From assembly GCA_964547875.1 (NCBI GenBank), contig CAZJPE010000003.1, positions 46,306-110,305 of the forward strand: a DNA stretch of 64,000 nucleotides, given 5' to 3'. The DNA is from JAUSIK01 sp964547875 (GTDB lineage: Archaea; Nanobdellota; Nanobdellia; Pacearchaeales; GW2011-AR1). Below are positions 7,001 through 14,197 of the stretch, piece after piece. Each line of letters begins with the position of its first letter. The stretch's first letter is position 1. Both the position numbers and the translations under genes were made by a program. The notes beneath the pieces are model-generated. The model did not search any database and had not been told where the DNA came from. It worked only from the letters and a program-made list of their open reading frames with translations.

Positions 7001-9307
7001 GATATTCAATCTGGATGGTATGCGGCAACTCGCCAGACTTTACCTACGTTTGGAGGAATAGGAGCATTTGATGCAAGCGGGCGAGTGACAAGCTTTTACT
7101 TATGTAACGTAGGGCCTAATGGGAATGAGCAGTTTTTTGAAGGATATGGGGATGATATCTGTCAATTAATAAATTTGAATACAGGGCAGCCGCTTGGATT
7201 TTTCCCTGGATTGAGCGAGCAGGAAGCAAGGAGAAAAGTTGGAGAGGCTGTTTTAGCAATTCAGGATGCTGCGAGTCAATTTGGAAAAAAGAGAGTGGCT
7301 ATTAGAGGAAGGGATTTCTTTGTTGGAAGACCTGCGGCAAATATTCCCTCAACGCAATGCCAGAATTTTATGTCTCCAGAAGAATGCCATTTATTATTCA
7401 ATGTCTGTGATCCTGTAATATGCCCTTCTTCAAGATGTGATTTTGGAGGGAAATATCCTGTTGCAGACGTTGTGCAGACAGGGATTATCGGCTCTACTTT
7501 ATTATGTCTGCCTAATGTGAGAGAAAAGATTATTGTTCCTGTTTGTTTGACTGGAATACATGCTGGAATAGATGGCTTTGTTTCAATTTTGAAGAATCAT
7601 AGAGATTGTTTGCAAGAGAGTTTAGCTACAGGAAGAAGCGTTGGGATATGCGATCAGATTTATTCTATTTATTTGTGTGAGTTTTTCTGGAGGCAGGCTG
7701 CGCCAGTTGCCAAAGTAGTTTTGCCGAAGATTATTGAAACTGCTTATGGGCAGGGGACAAGAGGAGGAGGAGAGTATCTGACAGCAAGTGCTGCCTGGGA
7801 GAATACACAGAATTCTATTAATTATTTCACTCAGAGCTATGCTGTTAATTCTATTAATGCGTTTAAAGCGCGTTCAATAGAAGAAGTAGGGACTCCTATT
7901 TGCAGGGCTTTTGTTTCTGTTAAGGCTCCGACTTCATTCAAGACATTGGTTGAGCCTGAAAGCCCACCTCAATTTCACGCATGGTTTAGCGCAACAAGAT
8001 ATACTGATGCTACAGTGCCTGCAACTTCGCAATACAAAGTATTTTATCATATTTTTGCTGGGAAAGATCAAGGAGTGCATTATAGCGTTTATTTGAAGAA
8101 TCCGCCTGAAAGTTCGTTCTTTACATTGCCTGCGATCGTGCATGTTGCATCAGGATTTGTTGGAAGAGGGCAGTATTCTTCTGAATCGAGAGACTTCACA
8201 GCTCCAGAGGGATACAAGGAATTATGCGTTAGAGTAAATGACATTGAAGAGTGTGGATTCAAGCAGGTGAGCACGAGCTTCGCTTTGAATTATTTGAGAG
8301 ATTCGTATGTTAGCGATGAATTGAAGGAAAGCCAGATTAAATCAGAGAAAGAATGTGTTAGCGGCAGTACTAATTTAGGAGCTGTTGTATTGAATCCTAA
8401 TTTACAAGCTGGCGTAGAAGAAGCCTTATTGCCGTTTGCTTATGAAAGAGGAGTTGTCAGGATTTGCTCTACAGGAAATCCAGGGAGCCAGACAGATCCA
8501 ACAAGATTTGTTGAAATGGGGTATTGCGATGATCAGAGGATTAAATGCTGGCTTGACAAGCAGAGCGTTGCAAATGCGATAACTGACAATAACAAAGGAT
8601 TGAGAAATGCAACTTTGAGCGAGATTGAGACAAGGCAGAGAGCTGATTTAGCGCAAAAAGGAATAATAGTTGGAGACGACACTGCTGTTGCAGAGATTAA
8701 GCAATTAAAAGAGGTTGTTGATGGATTGAGAGGCAGGGGAAGTATTAGCGAGAGAGAGCTAAATGAAACAGCGATTAGATTAGATGCATTGTTTAAAAAA
8801 GTTGTCTTGAATCATCATAAGGCAAATCTGCTTTATTTGATTGGGGATTTGCGAGCTATTTATGTTGAGAAAGAGATTAATAAGATTAAATTAGCAGCGG
8901 CGATTTCAAATGCGGCTGAGAAAATTGTTGGGGAGGCTAGGTCTGCAGCTGGCGGGACGAGTGGAACTGGCGGCGAGGTAAAATATTTATTGAGTGGAGA
9001 ATATGACGGAAATAAAGTTATCAATATAATTCAGAGGAAAGACGGAAGCGACAGGGTTTTCTTGAGCATTGACAAAGGAAGGGTTTACACTTTAACTCCT
9101 AAAATTTTGATAGGCAATGTTCAACAGACTGCAGAGACAAGTTTTAGCATAAATTTATTGAATTCTAATAGTTTTGATGAATTTTATGATTTTATCAAGA
9201 GTAAAACTTCAACTAATACGCTAAGAGAAACTGCTGAGGATTATTATACATTTAGGAATGCAGTAATTAAAGGAAATACGATTGAATTAAAGGTTGCGCG
9301 CGTTTAG
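4040..9307 (+). CDS. Giant secreted protein of unknown function, 1755 aa
   Basis: A clear Sec signal peptide (LFVLSLIVLGIFAGFANA, about residues 5-23) leads a 1755-residue protein with no C-terminal membrane anchor. There are mixed alpha/beta regions, a helical stretch around residues 590-800 and a Cys-rich centre around 1110-1230. No catalytic motif or known repeat was recognised. It starts inside the stop of the 619-aa protein, so the two are probably made together and act together outside the cell. Base composition matches the surrounding core genes, so recent transfer is not indicated. A role in attachment to a host cell is possible but is speculation. Confidence 0.7.
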   Translation: MRAKLFVLSLIVLGIFAGFANAQVSSFASSVAHQPRASFQAVYGSDDRLNTYWPILGDKESCLARQDLLLQVSPGGCAPSVVRSDLLAEQNVPVFCQIDALQINPLIDIEQIRSISFSSKYPRDVIGAGFHPARAALRSRDKLLGSPLINNIGYVVVVLKKNPAEKDLPNFVNVNLSARIDYEADNAFGVGRAEFVLSPSSDYDWEQTDERFRNSFWNGRYFVRLEQADPNFAVVSIYSGQKGLLGGIGKIASVRVERGSISSPIYVPGAYCRAGLEVAYDGFVSAENMATIVISDDKGTDSLDVYEGSRFLNDRCSVNKIIIDETNSTGGVSIKCSDGKRHNLVLRSNFTNATGRQDKDLGSLNMNFDDAIASLEKVVDEYSAEKERNVEGAESYGERALIRAIKLSALAGKERTRVRLISKFVERYPDSGFAEYRHELNRISEIDFSDSTDVLNVDNKFWNVRLTQLKKPKKESFVELSLTGASAETAKIDLKELKNFTGGIGTLESIKIDNIVNEEEIAISANCRVSEEGGKFSIKGSSFRLKLFNDATKVCDKSFVKLKDVVLERNAKIRLVPRSQGTRTETNLSINIGIEKRAIKLSTEKTEELIENLNKSVKRWEEINNNLGKVVEGLKGACFATSAVLTVTNFLTGIEGEALARQKVMVGWTKQCSDLVSKGDYPTINACYLDNANKIKGDVRAANEVINGVNNKIDSIEKNFVQKGTGLFGGDSVDRSKAAVDYCNDLKNGYGERDVKTSQGVMKFKDLLGDCEKGYNEQGLYGYNELREMEYNLLMQEKSTSEHIKNNSGTLLESSYAQILNNKEGFLDVQKAQKARELGLPAPAVMTSSVQKNVVAEVVSVSRISEVNLKELVPSADTHLASVNVYNSEGTTINNIKREGFTGAGENYYLGLVKNSEGHYDVQDVFRKKESSYEILSTEKKREFLDIYGIGRITSAETVSYVNSYKNPEVRYYETEPYKGMPAIVPFDIQSGWYAATRQTLPTFGGIGAFDASGRVTSFYLCNVGPNGNEQFFEGYGDDICQLINLNTGQPLGFFPGLSEQEARRKVGEAVLAIQDAASQFGKKRVAIRGRDFFVGRPAANIPSTQCQNFMSPEECHLLFNVCDPVICPSSRCDFGGKYPVADVVQTGIIGSTLLCLPNVREKIIVPVCLTGIHAGIDGFVSILKNHRDCLQESLATGRSVGICDQIYSIYLCEFFWRQAAPVAKVVLPKIIETAYGQGTRGGGEYLTASAAWENTQNSINYFTQSYAVNSINAFKARSIEEVGTPICRAFVSVKAPTSFKTLVEPESPPQFHAWFSATRYTDATVPATSQYKVFYHIFAGKDQGVHYSVYLKNPPESSFFTLPAIVHVASGFVGRGQYSSESRDFTAPEGYKELCVRVNDIEECGFKQVSTSFALNYLRDSYVSDELKESQIKSEKECVSGSTNLGAVVLNPNLQAGVEEALLPFAYERGVVRICSTGNPGSQTDPTRFVEMGYCDDQRIKCWLDKQSVANAITDNNKGLRNATLSEIETRQRADLAQKGIIVGDDTAVAEIKQLKEVVDGLRGRGSISERELNETAIRLDALFKKVVLNHHKANLLYLIGDLRAIYVEKEINKIKLAAAISNAAEKIVGEARSAAGGTSGTGGEVKYLLSGEYDGNKVINIIQRKDGSDRVFLSIDKGRVYTLTPKILIGNVQQTAETSFSINLLNSNSFDEFYDFIKSKTSTNTLRETAEDYYTFRNAVIKGNTIELKVARV

Positions 9308-9327
9308 AAAAAAATAAAACAAGGAGT

Positions 9328-10047
9328 TTAGAAACTCCTTAGCTTGTATTCTACTTTTACTGATGCGCTTACTTCTAAATCTCTTGGAACTAGATTTATT
9401 GCTGCTTGCTTTGCCTCTGCTATAGAGCCTTCTGCAGAATCTGCTCTATAGTAAATTATTGGGCCGTAATTAAATTCCTCTCCTTCTACAGAAAGCAATT
9501 TTCCGATATTTTTTCCCAATCCTCTTGCTGTTGCTTCTGCTTTTTTTGTCGCGTCTTTACTTGCTTCTTCTAATGCCTGAGCTTTGTATTCATTCTGCTT
9601 CTCCTGCGAGAGTTCGAAATTTATGTACGAGACTAGAGCTCCTGCGCTGACAGAGGCGTCAACAATGTCTGCGACAAGGTTAAAGTCCTTAGTTTCAATT
9701 ATTATATCCTGCCTTGCTATGTATCCTTTTAGCTCATTTTTTCCTTCTTGCCAGTCGTATTCTGGGTAGATATTGAAATTAAGAGTTTTTATATCTTTTT
9801 TATCTATTCCTATTTTTAGCAATTGCAATATTGTTTCGTCTAGTATTTTGTCATGCATTTCCTTGGCTAATTGCGCCGTCTTGTTCTTAGCTTCTATATA
9901 GACATTCACACTGACTTTATCAGGGCTTACTTTTAAAGTAGAAATTCCTTGTGCTGAAACTGTCGCGCCAGAGCTGGAGTTATATAGAAATCCTATTACT
10001 AGGATTATTGCAATTGCTATTATTGCTATTATTGACTTATTTTCCAT
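9328..10047 (-). CDS. SIMPL (DUF541) domain protein, membrane anchored
   Basis: An N-terminal hydrophobic helix (residues about 6-24) is followed by a SIMPL domain: AQGISTLKVSPDKVSVNVYI at the start, a central LKGYIARQDIIIETKD strand pair and the C-terminal EEASKDATKKAEATARGLGK helix typical of the family. SIMPL proteins sit outside the membrane; their function is poorly known. The start overlaps the upstream HTH regulator by 11 bases, so the pair is an operon, and the regulator probably responds to, or controls, this protein. Confidence 0.85.
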   Translation of the reverse strand: MENKSIIAIIAIAIILVIGFLYNSSSGATVSAQGISTLKVSPDKVSVNVYIEAKNKTAQLAKEMHDKILDETILQLLKIGIDKKDIKTLNFNIYPEYDWQEGKNELKGYIARQDIIIETKDFNLVADIVDASVSAGALVSYINFELSQEKQNEYKAQALEEASKDATKKAEATARGLGKNIGKLLSVEGEEFNYGPIIYYRADSAEGSIAEAKQAAINLVPRDLEVSASVKVEYKLRSF

Positions 10048-10651
10048 TTTGTTTACCTCCTTTCATTTTTGTTGAGTTCCATATAAGGAATATTAGAATT
10101 GCTGTTAACGCTCCAAGCATGAACCATGCCCATGCGTTTGTTGAGCTGAGCAAATTTGGCAATTGGGATATTTGCGGCTCTGCGATTCTTGATGCTTCTT
10201 CTGCAATTGCTCCTGCGCCTTCCGATGTTATTATCGGCATATCTTCTATTATTGTCTGCTTTTGTGTTTGCGTGCTTTCTATTCCAACAAAGAGCTTTAT
10301 TCCTAAGGCAATAATAGAGGTTGTCAATATAGCAGGGATTATGCCTTTGAGTATTGAGCGAGGAGAGATTACAATTTTTTTATTTGAAATTTTATATTTA
10401 TAGATTTTTTTTCCTTTCTGGCTCCAATAAAACCCCTTAATTTTTTCTATCAGCCCTGCTTGTTCTAATTTGTTGATATTGTATTCTATTGTATTTATAG
10501 GAATGTTAAGAGATTTTGATATTTCTGTTTCGCTTAGTTCTCGCTCTGCTAAAAAACTTAGAATTTTTTTTGATGTTTTGTTTGAGATAACATCTGCGAT
10601 TTTATCTGTTCTCGGGTCGTCTAAATCTATCATTATTGATTTATTTGTCAT
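10037..10651 (-). CDS. Membrane-associated winged-helix transcriptional regulator
   Basis: Residues about 12-80 form a winged helix (KIADVISNKTSKKILSFLAE, then ELSETEISKSLNIPINTIEY recognition region and a wing LIEKIKGFYWSQKGKK). Two hydrophobic helices follow, near 97-117 and 170-190, separated by an extracellular-like loop rich in Thr/Gln/Ala. This ArsR-like HTH plus two-TM layout is common in archaea. It is the upstream gene of the SIMPL operon, and sensing of an envelope signal through the membrane domain is a reasonable inference. Confidence 0.8.
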   Translation of the reverse strand: MTNKSIMIDLDDPRTDKIADVISNKTSKKILSFLAERELSETEISKSLNIPINTIEYNINKLEQAGLIEKIKGFYWSQKGKKIYKYKISNKKIVISPRSILKGIIPAILTTSIIALGIKLFVGIESTQTQKQTIIEDMPIITSEGAGAIAEEASRIAEPQISQLPNLLSSTNAWAWFMLGALTAILIFLIWNSTKMKGGKQNGK

Positions 10652-10718
10652 GATTTATTTTAATGAGCAGCGGTTTATAAATGAAGCGAAGGGTTCTAAG
10701 GAGATTGAAGTCTATCCT

Positions 10719-10797
10719 GGGGCACCAAGGTTCCCCGGAGGTTCTCCCCTCCTTTAAGAGAGCAAGGTTCATCTTTGGAAAACCCCCTCCTTTAAGA
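10719..10797 (-). repeat. tRNA-linked repeat downstream of the tRNA-Leu locus
   Basis: Contains the near-palindrome GGGGCACCAAGGTTCCCC (10719-10736) and two copies of CCTCCTTTAAGA (from 10749 and 10786), ending directly at the tRNA 3' end. The same combination (GGGGAACCAAGGTTCCCC, TTTGGAAAACCCC, CTCCTTTTAAGATG) abuts tRNA-Ala at 54171-54212. On the tRNA strand it is immediately downstream, so it could be a termination or processing signal, or a tRNA-targeting element. Confidence 0.55.
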
Positions 10798-10848
10798 TGC
10801 AGGGAGAAGGATTCGAACCTTCGTAGGCACTAAGCCACTTGGTCCTAA
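10798..10848 (-). tRNA. 3' half of an interrupted tRNA-Leu
   Basis: Read on the minus strand: an anticodon-loop-like TTAGGA, stem strand CCAAG, long variable arm with GGC-TTAGT-GCC, T arm GAAGG/TTCGAAT/CCTTC, acceptor TCCCTGC and A73. The long variable arm makes it a class II tRNA, and the CTTAGTGC motif matches the neighbouring tRNA-Leu(TAG). The acceptor strand pairs 7/7 with the GCAGGGA half at 11665. No 5' anticodon-stem partner CTTGG was found in that half, so a functional product is uncertain. Confidence 0.6.
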
Positions 10849-10854
10849 TATGCA

Positions 10855-10938
10855 TGTGGGAGCTAGGATTTGAACCTAGGTAAGCACTAAGCTACTGCGG
10901 CCTAAACGCAGCCCATTTGACCACTCTGGCACTCCCAC
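10855..10938 (-). tRNA. tRNA-Leu(TAG), complete
   Basis: Class II tRNA of 84 nt. Acceptor GTGGGAG/CTCCCAC, A73; anticodon stem CTGCG/CGCAG around loop TTTAGGC with anticodon TAG (10902-10904); long variable arm; T arm CTAGG/TTCAAAT/CCTAG. The D-loop GGTCAAA motif fits leucine tRNAs. It lies between the two halves of another tRNA-Leu, and its 5' part overlaps the 3' end of the LAGLIDADG gene, whose stop codon is this anticodon. Confidence 0.92.
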
Positions 10939-11594
10939 ATTAACATTTTCATGTAATCTTTTTTAAAACATATTCCATAGTATTCCTTTTTATATCTTTT
11001 GTGTTCCCATTTGTCTTTTAATATAGGTATTTTTAGCTCTTCGAATAGTTCAATCAGCCCTTCCCACAGTTCTCTACTTGCAGTAGATAATCCAAAACCT
11101 CTCCTTCTTTTACCTCCTTCTGTGGCCATTATCCCTTTAAGGAAGGCTATTTTTATATTTTCATTAGAATATTTTATCTGTTTTGGAACAATTACTATGT
11201 TACTTTTTTTACCTGAAGGTATTTCAAATACTTCTTTCAGTAGATTATATATTGCTTTACTATCCATTTGTATAGTGAACGTCTGTTTCTTTCCTTCTCT
11301 AGGTTTAACTTGATTAATATTAAAGCTTCTATTAAATAAAACTCTAGAAATTTCTTTGATGTACTCTATTAAGCTTTTATCGGATAATTCTATTACTATT
11401 TGGAGTTTACTTTTTCTTAAGTGACCGTCTCCAATAATTGCACCTACAAAAAAGGCAAGTTCTTCATTTAATTGTAAAGGGATTCTTGTTAGTTTTGATG
11501 GACCGTATCTTGCTTTAGTTAATATTTCTTTACTGTTTTTTTCTATCATCCTTAATTCTTTTTGAGAATTAATTACCTCTTGTTTATATATCAT
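10902..11594 (-). CDS. LAGLIDADG homing endonuclease inside the tRNA-Leu locus
   Basis: The 230-residue protein has two LAGLIDADG-type helices, ELAFFVGAIIGDG (about 45-57) and KIAFLKGIMATEGG (about 148-161), as in monomeric homing endonucleases; the second carries Glu in place of the usual acidic Asp. A basic patch GGKRRRG follows. Such enzymes are commonly encoded in archaeal tRNA and rRNA introns. The last 12 or so residues are encoded by tRNA-Leu(TAG) and look non-native, so the original C terminus was probably replaced. Start could be the ATG at 11594 or the later ATG before IEKNSKEI. Confidence 0.82.
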   Translation of the reverse strand: MIYKQEVINSQKELRMIEKNSKEILTKARYGPSKLTRIPLQLNEELAFFVGAIIGDGHLRKSKLQIVIELSDKSLIEYIKEISRVLFNRSFNINQVKPREGKKQTFTIQMDSKAIYNLLKEVFEIPSGKKSNIVIVPKQIKYSNENIKIAFLKGIMATEGGKRRRGFGLSTASRELWEGLIELFEELKIPILKDKWEHKRYKKEYYGICFKKDYMKMLMWECQSGQMGCV

Positions 11595-11632
11595 AAAAAT
11601 AATTAGAAATCAAAGATAATAAATGTTTCGTT

Positions 11633-11665
11633 GCCTGTTCCGTTTGACCGCTCCGGCATCCCTGC
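11633..11665 (-). tRNA. 5' half of an interrupted tRNA-Leu
   Basis: On the minus strand: acceptor GCAGGGA, TG, then a leucine-type D arm CCGG-AGCGGTCAAA-CGG closely matching that of tRNA-Leu(TAG), then ACAGG where the anticodon stem should start. The acceptor pairs perfectly with the 3' half at 10799-10805, about 0.8 kb away. The following bases (CAACG) lack the expected U33, so the exon boundary cannot be placed. A weak A/T-rich box lies about 25-35 bases upstream. Confidence 0.6.
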
Positions 11666-11701
11666 ATAAAATTTGAGAGATAAAAGAAGTTTTAAGTTTA
11701 C

Positions 11702-12267
11702 CTATTTAATTCTTATCAACGGAAATTTTGATATTTGAATTGTTACTCTGTCATTGCGCTTTAGTTCGTATTCTCTGATTGAGTCAATTGCTAATACCGA
11801 AGGGATTAATGGGGTAATTGTTATTTCTTCGTTTTCTTTTATTGTTAATGATTTTATTCTTATTTTTGATAGTTTGCCTTGATAAGGCTCTCTTACTATC
11901 ATTTTAATGTATCTTGCTTTTGGCGGGAAGGGCTTGCCTCCTGCTGATTTGAACCACGCAGTTGAGCCTGTGCCTGTTGTGAAAATTAGACCAGATGATT
12001 TTTGTACTTCTTTTTTATTTTTAAATTTTATTTTATATTTTGAGATTAAATAGGCTTTTTTATTTGCGATAAAGACTTCATTTAAGGCCAATAAATCGAG
12101 CGGTTTATTATTTATTGATATTTTTATTCTCTCAAGTTTTTCTATTTTATATTCATTTTTTATAATTTTATTTAATTTTTTTTCTAGTTGATTTATTGAA
12201 AGAGTTGTTAAGGCGCCCTCACTTATTTTTGGATTGCTGTTTACTGCTAAAAGCGGTTTATTTTTTA
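11702..12267 (-). CDS. nadK: NAD kinase, C-terminal part (N terminus lost in scaffold gap)
   Basis: Reading the minus strand from the gap edge gives 188 codons without a stop. The segment KPLLAVNSNPKISEGALTT, then LDLLALNEVFIANKKA and SSGLIFTTGTGSTAWFKSAG, matches the C-terminal beta-sandwich domain of ATP/polyphosphate NAD kinases (NE and TGSTAW motifs line the NAD site). The GGDGT motif expected in the N-terminal domain must lie in or beyond the 100-N gap. NAD kinase phosphorylates NAD to NADP in the cytoplasm. No start can be assigned. Confidence 0.82.
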
Positions 12268-12367
12268 NNNNNNNNNNNNNNNNNNNNNNNNNNNNNNNNN
12301 NNNNNNNNNNNNNNNNNNNNNNNNNNNNNNNNNNNNNNNNNNNNNNNNNNNNNNNNNNNNNNNNNNN
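12268..12367. other. Scaffold gap (100 N) between NAD kinase and TFB
   Basis: Exactly 100 N. The missing DNA must hold the NAD kinase N terminus and the last codons of TFB, so the true gap is probably several hundred bases or the contigs are wrongly joined. Flanks share only TTTTTTA, too simple to indicate an overlap. Confidence 0.95.
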
Positions 12368-13293
12368 TTTTTTATTTTTTCTATTGGGTTTACTTTTGAT
12401 TTTATCTTTTCCTCTAATTTTAGCTTTTCTATGAGTTCTTTATAGCGGTTTCTTATTGTTACTTCTGTGATGCCCGCCACATCTGCCACTTCTCTTTGAG
12501 TGCGTTTTTCATCATTTAGGAGAGATGCTACATATAAGGCTGCTGCGGCAATGCCTGCTGGGCCTCTGCCAGACGTTAATTCTACAATATCTGCTTTTTT
12601 TAATATTTTAAGAGAATCATTCTGACTTTTTGGGGTTAAATGCAGGATTGAAGCAAATCTTGAGATGTAATCTTTTGGAGAGCTTGGAGTGACTTTTATT
12701 TTTAATTTTCTTACAATAAAGCGGTAGGTTCTTCCTATCTCTTTTCTTTCTACATCAGATGCGCCTGCAATTTCATCTAAAGTTCTTGGAATATTATATG
12801 AGCGGCATGCAGCATAGATACAGGCAGCAATCACTGATTCCATTGACCTTCCTCTTACTAAACCTCTTTGTAATACGTAATTATAAATTCTTGATGCTTC
12901 GTCTCTTATTACTGATGGGAGACTTAAGAAAGAAGCGACTCTTCTTAATTCTGCCATTGCTAATCTAAGATTTCTTTCTATTGAAGTAGAGACTCTTTCC
13001 TGCCATTTTTTTAGTCTTAAGAATTTTCTAGTCTGGCCTGCTTCTAGTTTGTAGATGTCTGATATTTCGCCTATGTTTGTTGTCAAGCCCTTGTCATATT
13101 TCTGCATTGAGATCGGGGCGCCGCCTCTTCCTTTTTTTTCTGATTTGTCGAATTGGCCGCCAACATCCTGGCCAGTGTCAACCATTTTTTCTTCTATGAT
13201 AAGGCCGCATTCGTTGCAGATTATTTCGCCTTTTTGCTCGTCGTAAGTGAGATTTACACTTCCACATTCTGGGCAGCGCTTTACATAGTTCAT
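12368..13293 (-). CDS. tfb: Transcription initiation factor TFB
   Basis: A zinc ribbon (C7, C10, C26, C29) is followed by the B-reader/linker region and two cyclin repeats (about 115-205 and 210-300), the second ending with an HTH, REVADVAGITEVTIRNRYKE. Length (about 308 residues before the gap) is nearly full for archaeal TFB, so only a few C-terminal residues are missing. TFB bridges TBP-bound promoter DNA and RNA polymerase; TBP and TFE are encoded in the same window at 17.2 and 29.7 kb. Confidence 0.95.
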
Positions 13294-13377
13294 TTTAGAA
13301 TTCTTATTGGAAAGGTTTAAAAAATTTACTATTTCATTGGTATTTAAAGGTTTCTATATATAAACTTTTTTGTCCAA

Positions 13378-13743
13378 TTATTTTTCTTCTATCAGAACCG
13401 CATTTACCATGCCTTCTCTACTCGGGCGATTTGAGATTTTTGCCTTTCCCAGAGACGTTTCTATGATTGCGCTTTTAAGAAGACGATTTTGCCTTGCTAA
13501 AAAGCGGTTTTGAGGGGTTTCTACTACATTTTTTATCTCTGCTTTTTGTATTTTTCCATTAATTAGCAGGTTTGCTTGATTTGTTTTTAAGAGAATTGTC
13601 TTTATTTTTCCAGCTTTTACCCTAATTTGCTTTTTCTTTGTTTCTCCAAGTAGGACTATTCTCTCCTGATTTTGCTTTTCGTAGAGTTTCTTCTTTCTCT
13701 GCCTATGATATTTGCCGCCCGTTATTTTTCTTCCGAGATTCAT
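13378..13743 (-). CDS. rps8e: Ribosomal protein S8e
   Basis: From the ATG at 13743 the protein reads MNLGRKITGGKYHRQRKKKL, the characteristic basic start of archaeal S8e, and is about 121 residues long, the usual archaeal size. A longer upstream frame (to 13800) has a non-native hydrophobic start and is rejected. S8e is a small-subunit protein. TATA-like sequence ACTTATATAAAACG lies 35-45 bases before the start. It is divergent from the LSm gene. Confidence 0.93.
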   Translation of the reverse strand: MNLGRKITGGKYHRQRKKKLYEKQNQERIVLLGETKKKQIRVKAGKIKTILLKTNQANLLINGKIQKAEIKNVVETPQNRFLARQNRLLKSAIIETSLGKAKISNRPSREGMVNAVLIEEK

Positions 13744-13832
13744 AAAGAGAATGAAAATTGTTGGTTTATATAGTTTTTTACTTATATAAAACGAATCCAA
13801 AGATTTAAATATGAGAATGATAAAAAGCAGAT

Positions 13833-14068
13833 ATGGTTAATGGCATTGAACGCCCATTGGATTTATTAAATCATTCAAAGGGGAAGGAGGTTCTTATACA
13901 ATTGAAAGGCGAGCAGCAATTTGTTGGAACATTAGTTGCATTTGACATGCATATTAATGTGGTATTGGATAATGCTAAAGAAGTTGTAGATGGAGAGGTT
14001 AAAAAAAATATTGGATTAACTTTTTTGAGAGGAGATACTATAATTTTTATATCGCCTGCTTCTATTTC
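13833..14068 (+). CDS. LSm (Sm-like) RNA-binding protein, 3' end in gap
   Basis: The protein has an Sm1 motif (KGKEVLIQLKGEQQFVGTLV, then DMHINVVLDNA) and an Sm2 motif (LTFLRGDTIIFIS), typical of archaeal Sm-like proteins of 75-80 residues, so it is essentially complete where the gap begins. LSm forms heptameric rings that bind U-rich RNA and are linked to tRNA and small-RNA processing. In many archaea the next gene is L37e, which could lie in the gap. Confidence 0.9.
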
Positions 14069-14168
14069 NNNNNNNNNNNNNNNNNNNNNNNNNNNNNNNN
14101 NNNNNNNNNNNNNNNNNNNNNNNNNNNNNNNNNNNNNNNNNNNNNNNNNNNNNNNNNNNNNNNNNNNN
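14069..14168. other. Scaffold gap (100 N) after LSm
   Basis: Exactly 100 N. The flanks show no shared sequence. The end of the LSm gene and possibly a small downstream gene are missing; the 29 bases to the right (14169-14197) hold only the tail of some frame ending near 14184. Confidence 0.95.
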
Positions 14169-14197
14169 TTGCTAAAGTGAATTAGTTTAAAGTTATC

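Noticed and set aside
12261..12380. Possible overlap of contigs at the first N gap (shared TTTTTTA)
   Set aside because: Seven A/T bases are uninformative, and NAD kinase would lose its whole N-terminal domain if the ends were merged.
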